19,006 nucleotides of DNA from Candidatus Gastranaerophilales bacterium (GTDB lineage: Bacteria > Cyanobacteriota > Vampirovibrionia > Gastranaerophilales > Gastranaerophilaceae): positions 1 through 19,006 of the forward strand of contig CALVEE010000178.1 in NCBI GenBank assembly GCA_944326495.1. The letters are read 5' to 3'. The position numbers and the translations under genes are program-made. Positions 14,344 to 19,006 of this stretch are shown here, piece by piece (the stretch's first letter is position 1; each line of letters opens with the position of its first letter). The notes under the pieces were generated by a model. It did not search any database. It worked only from the letters and a program-made list of their open reading frames with translations, and was not told the origin of the DNA.

Positions 14344-15069
14344 TTACTTTCGCCTTATGCTCTCAAATAATATTATAGCAGCAGCGTTAGAAACATTTAA
14401 AGAATTAAAATTTGTTAACATTGGAATTTTAACAGTAAAATCCGCAAGTTTCAACAGCGACCGTGAAATTCCGGCATGCTCCGCTCCCATTATGAGTGCA
14501 AAATTCATGTCAGAATAATCAATGTCATAATAATTATCTTTTGCATGATGATCGGAAGCAATTACCCAGTAGTTGTTTTCTTTTAGTTTCTGAACAGCGT
14601 TAGTAAGGCTATTTACTTTAATTATTGAGATATGATTAACAGCTCCGGCGCTTGTTTTTTCAACCGTAGAATTGATTAATACTCCCCGTCTTGAAGGGAG
14701 TATTATACCTTTAATACCTGCGCATACGGCGGTTCTTATTATTGCGCCTACGTTATGGGAGTCCTCTACGCCGTCTAAAATTACAATATTACCGCCGGTA
14801 TTTTCAATAAAATCGTCTAAATCAGTGTATTTTACAGGCGAAATCAGTGCGATAACTCCCTGATGACGCCCCTCCGGCACAAGCTGGTTAAGCTTTTGCA
14901 TTGCTGTAAACTGGAAAACTATACCATGCTCTCTTGCGAGTTCTTTTATCTTTTCGATTTTAACATCAGCTCTTGAGCTCTGTGAAATAAGAATTTTATT
15001 GAATTCTCTATTTCCGGCTTCCAGTGCCTCTATTACAGCATTTTTACCATATATAACCGTATCTTCCAT
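14344..15069 (-). CDS. rlmB: TrmH-family 23S rRNA 2'-O-methyltransferase (RlmB-like)
   Basis: 241 residues. An N-terminal substrate-binding domain (VIYGKNAVIEALEAG, then EGRHQGVIALISP) is followed by the SPOUT methyltransferase knot with its three motifs: DGVEDSHNVGAIIRTA (motif 1, N and R), ALIMGAEHAGIS (motif 2), and IPMLTNFNSLNVSNAAAI (motif 3). The family transfers a methyl group from SAM to a ribose 2'-OH; RlmB acts on G2251 of 23S rRNA. Motif 3 has LTNFNSLNVSN instead of the more common M-x-G-x-V-x-S-L-N-V-S-V, so assignment to RlmB rather than another TrmH paralogue is likely but not certain. The start codon shares a base with the nadA stop (TAATG), and AAGGTG serves as ribosome site, indicating translational coupling. 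Confidence 0.88.
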   Translation of the reverse strand: MEDTVIYGKNAVIEALEAGNREFNKILISQSSRADVKIEKIKELAREHGIVFQFTAMQKLNQLVPEGRHQGVIALISPVKYTDLDDFIENTGGNIVILDGVEDSHNVGAIIRTAVCAGIKGIILPSRRGVLINSTVEKTSAGAVNHISIIKVNSLTNAVQKLKENNYWVIASDHHAKDNYYDIDYSDMNFALIMGAEHAGISRSLLKLADFTVKIPMLTNFNSLNVSNAAAIILFESIRRK

Positions 15070-15977
15070 TACACTGGCACCTTAAGCATTCTGTCTATAC
15101 AATTGTAACTCAATCTTCTGACTTCTTCGTCAAGATTTATTTCATTAACTTCGTATTCAAGAGCATGCCATATTTCTTCGAGCGTTGTAAGCTTCATGCT
15201 CTCACACAGCATGTCATCTTTTATTAATATAAACTCTCTGTCCGGATAATCTCTCTTGAGTCTGTCTGCAACCCCCTTTTCAGTAACAATTACAAACTGT
15301 TTTTCCGGACTTTTCTTAACATAATCAATAATTCCGCTTGTACTTCCGACATAATCGCCGAGTGCGCTAATTTCGGGCTTACATTCCGGATGGATAAGGA
15401 TTTTTGCAAGCGGATACTTATCGCGTGCTTCTTTAATATCGCTTATCTTAACATTATGATGAACCGGACAGTTGCCGTTATATGCTATAACTTCAACCCC
15501 GTTTAGCTGTTTTTCCACCCATTTGCCTAAATTTGCATCCGGTACAAACAGTACTCTTTTCGTATTCAAACTCCTTACAATTTCCACAGCATTAGAACTT
15601 GTACAGCAGATATCACATTCTGCCTTAACTTCTGCTGTAGAATTTATATAACATACAACCGGTATATCCGGATAATTTTTCTTGAAATTAACCATCTGCT
15701 CATGATTAATCATATCTGCCATCAAACATCCGGCATGAAGATTTGGCAGTAATACTTTTTTTGAAGGAGAAATAATTTTAGCAGTCTGTGCCATAAAATA
15801 CACTCCCGCAAAAACTATAATATCTGCGTCAGTCTTTTCTGCCTGGCGGCTTAGATACAGCGAATCTCCCACAAAATCCGCAACCTCGTCAATTTCAATG
15901 TTCTGATAGCTGTGTGCCAGTACTATCGCATTTTTTTCTGATTTTAATTTTTTTATTCTCTCAACTAAATTTTTCAT
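15069..15977 (-). CDS. nadA: Quinolinate synthase A (NadA)
   Basis: 302 residues, the length of the compact bacterial NadA. It condenses iminoaspartate with dihydroxyacetone phosphate to quinolinate, an early step of NAD synthesis, using a [4Fe-4S] cluster. The three cluster cysteines are visible: C84 (LHAGC), C170 (NGNCPVHH) and C258 (DDMLCESMK). Substrate-binding signatures AHSYQ (20s), HPEC (197-199) and GSTSGI (211-216) are also present. AGGA lies 8 bases before the ATG. It is the first gene of the five-gene operon. nadB and nadC are not in the window. Confidence 0.96.
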   Translation of the reverse strand: MKNLVERIKKLKSEKNAIVLAHSYQNIEIDEVADFVGDSLYLSRQAEKTDADIIVFAGVYFMAQTAKIISPSKKVLLPNLHAGCLMADMINHEQMVNFKKNYPDIPVVCYINSTAEVKAECDICCTSSNAVEIVRSLNTKRVLFVPDANLGKWVEKQLNGVEVIAYNGNCPVHHNVKISDIKEARDKYPLAKILIHPECKPEISALGDYVGSTSGIIDYVKKSPEKQFVIVTEKGVADRLKRDYPDREFILIKDDMLCESMKLTTLEEIWHALEYEVNEINLDEEVRRLSYNCIDRMLKVPV

Positions 15978-16042
15978 CTATTTATCCTGTGTACAAAATT
16001 TAAATTTTATTGTAAAAAAAAAAAAAATAGGAAGAAACAGGC
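15978..16042. promoter_or_regulatory. Short divergent promoter region between nadA and pilMN, with palindrome and 14-A run
   Basis: Only 65 bases separate the two starts. They hold a perfect 14-bp palindrome (AAAATTTAAATTTT, about 15996-16009) within a wider arrangement TACAA...TTGTA, and a run of 14 A (16014-16027) directly before the pilMN ribosome site AGGAAG. For the nadA side, TTTACA (16016-16011) with a weak TACACA 17 bases on could be the promoter. For pilMN no convincing pair of boxes can be chosen. Confidence 0.4.
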
Positions 16043-17719
16043 ATGGAATTATTTAAGAAGAGTGTAATAGTGGGCGTATCTGTGACTCCTGAAGTGGGTT
16101 TAGAGGTCGCACAGATAGATTTTGAGAGCCAGACCGTTTTAAAATACGGCGTAAGACCTTTAGAATATGATATTAACAGGCGTGAAGTCGCTGATAGAGA
16201 TATATTTAAAGAAACTTTGCAGGATTTGTTTGTTGAATTGCAAATTCCCAAAAATGCTGCAATCGTTTTAAATATACCTACAGTTACTTTTAAAGTAAAT
16301 GACTATCCGGCAGCGTTAGATGAAGAACAGATCACGAATGCGATTGATGAAGAACTTGCAGAAATACCTTATTATAACAATGACGAACCGGCTACGAGTG
16401 CGACATTGCTTCCGAATTCTACTATTCAGTTCAATAAAATTGCGTATATTTCTGCTCAAAAAGGTTTGCTTATTGAAATTGCAATGTATATCAAAGAGCT
16501 CGGATATAAGCTTTATGCAATTGATGAATCTGTTAACTCTGTTTTAAGAACATTAATTATTAAAGAAAGAGTTAATGTTGAACCTGATGTTTCCTGGGTT
16601 CTGATGATTGTAGAAAGTTTCTGCTGCAGAGTTATTTCTATGATAGGAAGAAACTTTGTAGACGCTTATGAAGAAAAGATTAGCATAGGTGAAGTTTTAG
16701 GCGATGCGGAAAACTATTCAACAGTTGTAAGTGCAGTTGCTCCGCTTTTAAAGAACCTTCCTTCCAAATATTTATGCGTTGTATCAAAAACCAATGTCAT
16801 AAGCGCGGAAGTTCTCGCAAGTAAAATAACTTATTCCGCTCCTATAATTCATCAGGAAGCAAATAGTTTCTCCAGAGAAGCATTTATGGAGATGGCTCCG
16901 GATATTGATGAGAGCCTTGCACCGATTGTTTCTTTAGATATTATTGGTGCTGCAATTTACAGGGATTTTGAACCGCTGACAAGTGTTCATTTTAACTTGT
17001 TTAATAAATCTTTAGGCGATGTTTATATATCAGAACAGCCGCCGGAAATTACTTTAGGCGGAAGAACAATTGTACTTTCTCTGGAAAATCTGATTAAGAT
17101 GCTTATATTAATAGCAATACCTATTATTCTAATCGCAGTCGGTGGTTTTGTGTATTTGACAGGAGTCACTAATACGCAAAATAGTAAGATTGAAGATTTA
17201 GATAGAGAAATTGCTTCTATCCAGAAGTTTTTGGATGAGAATAATGCTATATCAACAGATATGTTTGACGAAGGTTTTGAAATCCGTGCAGGGTTAGAGC
17301 ATAACAGGAATATTTATTCTTATTACACAATTGTTGGAACGGAAATTCCTAAGAAATTGTGGCTTACTCATTTGAAACTTTCTGATAAAACAACTGTTGA
17401 AGGACAGGCTGATAATCTTGAAAGTGTTTATGCTTTCTTTAGAAGTATTAAGGATTACAATCCGAATTCAGAGATAAAACTTCAAAAACTCGGTCTTGCT
17501 TCTAGCTCCAAGCTCCAATCACTGGATGATTTGGAAAATGTTAGCGGCGGACAGCCCGAAGGATTTGATACTGATTCAATATTGACTTCTATGAATGCTG
17601 ATTTCTATGAATTTAGAATATCGGATGAACCGGAAGTTTCTAAAGATGACCTTAAAAAAGACAATAATAATGCAGGAAATGCGCCGGGTAATCTGCCTGA
17701 TATAGAAGATATAAAGTAA
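16043..17719 (+). CDS. Fused PilM-PilN type IV pilus / type II secretion platform protein
   Basis: 558 residues. Residues 1-315 look like a diverged actin-like PilM: a repeat of the V-G-V-S-V start, a basic YDINRREVADRDIF segment, VVLNIPTVTFKVNDYP, and a mid-domain AYISAQKGLL. At 316-322 the sequence VHFNLFN matches the short cytoplasmic PilN motif (normally INLLP). It is followed by a single membrane helix (about 352-374, LILIAIPIILIAVGGFVYL), a coiled coil (378-400) and a PilN-like periplasmic domain (LTHLKLSDKTTVEGQADN). An acidic asparagine-rich tail ends it. Normally PilM and PilN are separate and bind through the PilN motif, so the fusion would fix that contact. AGGAAG lies 9 bases before the ATG. 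pilO follows 18 bases later. Confidence 0.8.
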   Translation: MELFKKSVIVGVSVTPEVGLEVAQIDFESQTVLKYGVRPLEYDINRREVADRDIFKETLQDLFVELQIPKNAAIVLNIPTVTFKVNDYPAALDEEQITNAIDEELAEIPYYNNDEPATSATLLPNSTIQFNKIAYISAQKGLLIEIAMYIKELGYKLYAIDESVNSVLRTLIIKERVNVEPDVSWVLMIVESFCCRVISMIGRNFVDAYEEKISIGEVLGDAENYSTVVSAVAPLLKNLPSKYLCVVSKTNVISAEVLASKITYSAPIIHQEANSFSREAFMEMAPDIDESLAPIVSLDIIGAAIYRDFEPLTSVHFNLFNKSLGDVYISEQPPEITLGGRTIVLSLENLIKMLILIAIPIILIAVGGFVYLTGVTNTQNSKIEDLDREIASIQKFLDENNAISTDMFDEGFEIRAGLEHNRNIYSYYTIVGTEIPKKLWLTHLKLSDKTTVEGQADNLESVYAFFRSIKDYNPNSEIKLQKLGLASSSKLQSLDDLENVSGGQPEGFDTDSILTSMNADFYEFRISDEPEVSKDDLKKDNNNAGNAPGNLPDIEDIK

Positions 17720-17737
17720 AAAAGGGTTAATATAGAG

Positions 17738-18397
17738 ATGGATAATTTAAAAAGATATTATGGCGTTATTGGTTTTTGTGCAATAGTGGCAATTCTTATT
17801 TTTGGTACTTATAGTTTAATTGCTCCAAAAGTTAAAACGATGAATGACCAGAAAAGTACTATTGAACAAAAAGAAGGCGAGCTTACTAAGAAGAAGAATG
17901 ACTTAGCTGTTGTTCAAAAGAAAATTAAACAAATTAAGGATTCTATTGTAACATCTCAAAAGAAGATTTATTCTCCTGTAGAGTCCGATTTGGGTAATGA
18001 TACACTATTCTTTACGCTTTATAGTGATGTTATAGAGATGGTTCACTCTAATTCCGTTAAGATCAAAGCTATTGATTATGTTTATAATCCGGAAGCAGAC
18101 TCTTTTGTAAAGTTTGGTAAAGATATTTACTTTGTATGTGATGTAAATATGGAATTGGTTTCCAATTATGTTAATTTGGGAAAACTAATTCAGGATATAT
18201 ATCAATACCCGTATTATATTAAAATCAATGAACTTGATGTAAAGCCTTATGATAAAGATAAGAAAATTCTGCTTACTTCATTGAGTTTGCGTTTATACGC
18301 GCATACTGCACCGGAAGAAGAGTCTCCTGTAGAGGGTGCGGCAGCGCAGCCTGCAGATTTACCGCTTGAAGGAGCTGCAACAGCCCTTCCGCAATAA
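17738..18397 (+). CDS. pilO: PilO-like inner-membrane pilus platform protein
   Basis: 219 residues. A short cytoplasmic N-terminus, one membrane helix (about 8-30, YYGVIGFCAIVAILIFGTYSLI), a lysine/glutamine-rich coiled coil (33-75), and a small alpha/beta periplasmic domain (about 85-190) typical of PilO. An alanine/proline/glutamate tail ends it (AAAQPADLPLEGAATALPQ). It would pair with the PilN part of the preceding fusion to form the platform under the pilus or secretin. The ribosome site (AGGG, 11 bases) is weak, so coupling to the upstream gene is likely. pilP and pilQ are not present. Assignment rests on order and topology, since PilO sequence is poorly conserved. Confidence 0.75.
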   Translation: MDNLKRYYGVIGFCAIVAILIFGTYSLIAPKVKTMNDQKSTIEQKEGELTKKKNDLAVVQKKIKQIKDSIVTSQKKIYSPVESDLGNDTLFFTLYSDVIEMVHSNSVKIKAIDYVYNPEADSFVKFGKDIYFVCDVNMELVSNYVNLGKLIQDIYQYPYYIKINELDVKPYDKDKKILLTSLSLRLYAHTAPEEESPVEGAAAQPADLPLEGAATALPQ

Positions 18398-18402
18398 AAT
18401 AC

Positions 18403-18431
18403 TTGAAAAATAATTTTGTTCAGTATAGAAT
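18403..18431 (+). promoter_or_regulatory. Promoter of the tRNA-Gly unit
   Basis: TTGAAA (18403-18408), 17 bases, TAGAAT (18426-18431). Transcription would start just before the partial tRNA copy at 18441 and read through to the intact tRNA. I see no separate promoter between them. Confidence 0.5.
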
Positions 18432-18440
18432 ATTTCTGTT

Positions 18441-18548
18441 GCGGAAGTAGCTCAGTTGCCTAGTGAGGCGGTTGATCTATAAAGCAAAATCAGGCAAGGT
18501 AGTAGAGAAGCCGAACGGTTCTAAGATATGTACTCTACCAACTGTGCC
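18441..18548 (+). pseudogene. Scrambled partial tRNA-Gly copy
   Basis: Bases 18441-18458 (GCGGAAGTAGCTCAGTTG) are identical to the first 18 bases of the intact tRNA-Gly at 18573. About 70 unrelated bases follow. Then TACTCTACCAACTG (18531-18544) is the exact complement of the intact tRNA's D-arm (CAGTTGGTAGAGTA, 18585-18598). No anticodon arm, T-arm or CCA end belongs to this copy. It is a broken or rearranged tRNA fragment, and it could pair with the intact tRNA when transcribed. Confidence 0.7.
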
Positions 18549-18572
18549 AAAAATTTTGAAAAGTTAATATAA

Positions 18573-18648
18573 GCGGAAGTAGCTCAGTTGGTAGAGTATC
18601 TGCCTTCCAAGCAGACTGGCGCGAGTTCGAGTCTCGTCTTCCGCCCCA
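18573..18648 (+). tRNA. tRNA-Gly (anticodon UCC), with encoded CCA
   Basis: All four arms fold. Acceptor GCGGAAG pairs with CTTCCGC. D-arm is GCTC/GAGT. Anticodon stem TCTGC/GCAGA has loop CTTCCAA (anticodon TCC). T-arm is GCGAG TTCGAGT CTCGT. The 3' CCA is encoded (18646-18648). The discriminator base is C, whereas bacterial tRNA-Gly usually has U. A terminator follows 6 bases later. Confidence 0.95.
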
Positions 18649-18653
18649 TAAAG

Positions 18654-18677
18654 AAGAGTCCTTCGGGGCTCTTTTTT
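18654..18677 (+). terminator. Intrinsic terminator of the tRNA-Gly unit
   Basis: AAGAGTCC (18654-18661), UUCG tetraloop, GGGCTCTT (18666-18673), then TTTT. One G-U pair in the stem. Confidence 0.92.
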
Positions 18678-18699
18678 ATTGCTTAAAGCAGGCAAAGCA

Positions 18700-18770
18700 C
18701 CTCTCCCTGAGGGTGAGGATAAAATTTCAATACGGAACGTTAGTTGAGTACCAGAAATTCTTGGTGAGGG
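18700..18770. repeat. Degenerate REP-like repeat of the same style as 5309-5452
   Basis: CCTCTCCC TGA GGGTGAGG (18700-18718, one mismatch) is followed by AATTTC (18723-18728), which pairs with GAAATT (18754-18759), then GGTGAGGG (18763-18770). The order hairpin, AATTTCAA, spacer, GAAATTC, GGTGAGGG matches the right half of the 5309-5452 element (about 5395-5451). The spacer sequences differ. Confidence 0.55.
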
Positions 18771-18907
18771 AATAGCCTCTCATTTAGCCGAATGTTCAGA
18801 CATCTTGTGTCGGAAGCAGAAAAGCTCAAAAAACTATAGATTAAATAATGCTATAGAAATTACTTAATTTCTGTTTTACAATAAGAGAAAAATTAGAGAT
18901 TAAATAA

Positions 18908-18963
18908 TGTAGGTCAGGCATTGCCTGACAAAAACTTTATTGTCAGGCAATGCCTGACCTACA
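18908..18963. repeat. Perfect 24-bp palindromic hairpin (REP-like)
   Basis: TGTAGGTCAGGCATTGCCTGACAA (left, 18908-18931) is the exact complement of 18940-18963, with an 8-base loop. Each arm contains the smaller palindrome TCAGGCATTGCCTGA. It has no T-run after it, so it is more like an interspersed repeat than a terminator. A direct repeat AGATTAAATAATG occurs both just before it (about 18897) and at about 18838. Confidence 0.8.
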
Positions 18964-18986
18964 GATTTCAGATAAAGGACGAATAT

Positions 18987-19006
18987 ATGATTTATTTAGA
19001 TAATAA
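18987..19006 (+). CDS. Start of a probable cysteine desulfurase (IscS/NifS family), cut by window end
   Basis: Only six and two-thirds codons are present. They read MIYLDN(N), the usual opening of class V aminotransferase-fold cysteine desulfurases (MIYLDNNATT). AGGAC lies 8 bases before the ATG. The enzyme takes sulfur from cysteine for Fe-S cluster and tRNA thiolation pathways. The call rests on a very short match and cannot be checked further within the window. Confidence 0.5.

Noticed and set aside
18441..18548. A second functional tRNA, or a tRNA with an intron
   Set aside because: Only the first 18 bases match a tRNA; no anticodon or T-arm can be formed, and the later match is inverted.

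Overview
The window looks like a stretch of an AT-rich Gram-negative-type bacterial chromosome. The best guess is a gut member of the Candidatus Gastranaerophilales (non-photosynthetic Melainabacteria/Vampirovibrionia, sister to Cyanobacteria). The clues are two prepilin-like proteins with a near-invariant KKIGFTLAEVLITLGIIGVV leader, a CheR-like protein whose N-terminus carries a PIQ...FQGN motif I associate with that group from memory, and a PilM/PilN/PilO pilus set. This taxonomic call is inference.

Region 1 (1-4000) holds the 3' end of a large repetitive surface adhesin with a strong terminator. Next come two divergent, nearly identical prepilin-like genes (1520-2299 minus, 3157-3924 plus). 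Both have the same leader with three TGTAACA/TGTTACA half-sites. Between them sits a 547-bp element with about 71-bp terminal inverted repeats around a DUF559 (Vsr-like) endonuclease gene.

Region 2 (4000-7160) holds an ATP-grasp ligase, a palindrome-rich repeat island with no supported gene (5173-5740), a YhaM-like 3'-5' exoribonuclease and a small glycine-rich membrane protein.

Region 3 (7160-10790) holds a hybrid-cluster-protein (Hcp/prismane) homologue that has lost most cluster ligands, then a CpaE/TadZ-like receiver-plus-ParA ATPase, then a polytopic membrane protein in the same operon as the ATPase.

Region 4 (10776-15977, minus strand) is a tight operon in the order nadA, rlmB, an RpoD-family sigma factor, a TPR protein and a degenerate CheR-like methyltransferase. 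It couples NAD synthesis, rRNA modification and transcription. It converges on region 3 with a 9-bp overlap.

Region 5 (15978-19006) runs divergently from nadA. It holds a fused pilM-pilN gene and pilO (inner-membrane platform of a type IV pilus or type II secretion-like machine), then a tRNA-Gly(UCC) preceded by a scrambled partial copy of itself, a terminator, two palindromic repeats, and the first codons of a probable cysteine desulfurase.

The pilin-like substrates in region 1, the CpaE-like ATPase and PilMN/PilO suggest that cell-surface fibre assembly is a theme. The least explained items are the DUF559 element and its gene-less relatives, the shared triple half-site leader, the ligand-poor Hcp homologue and the tRNA half-copy.
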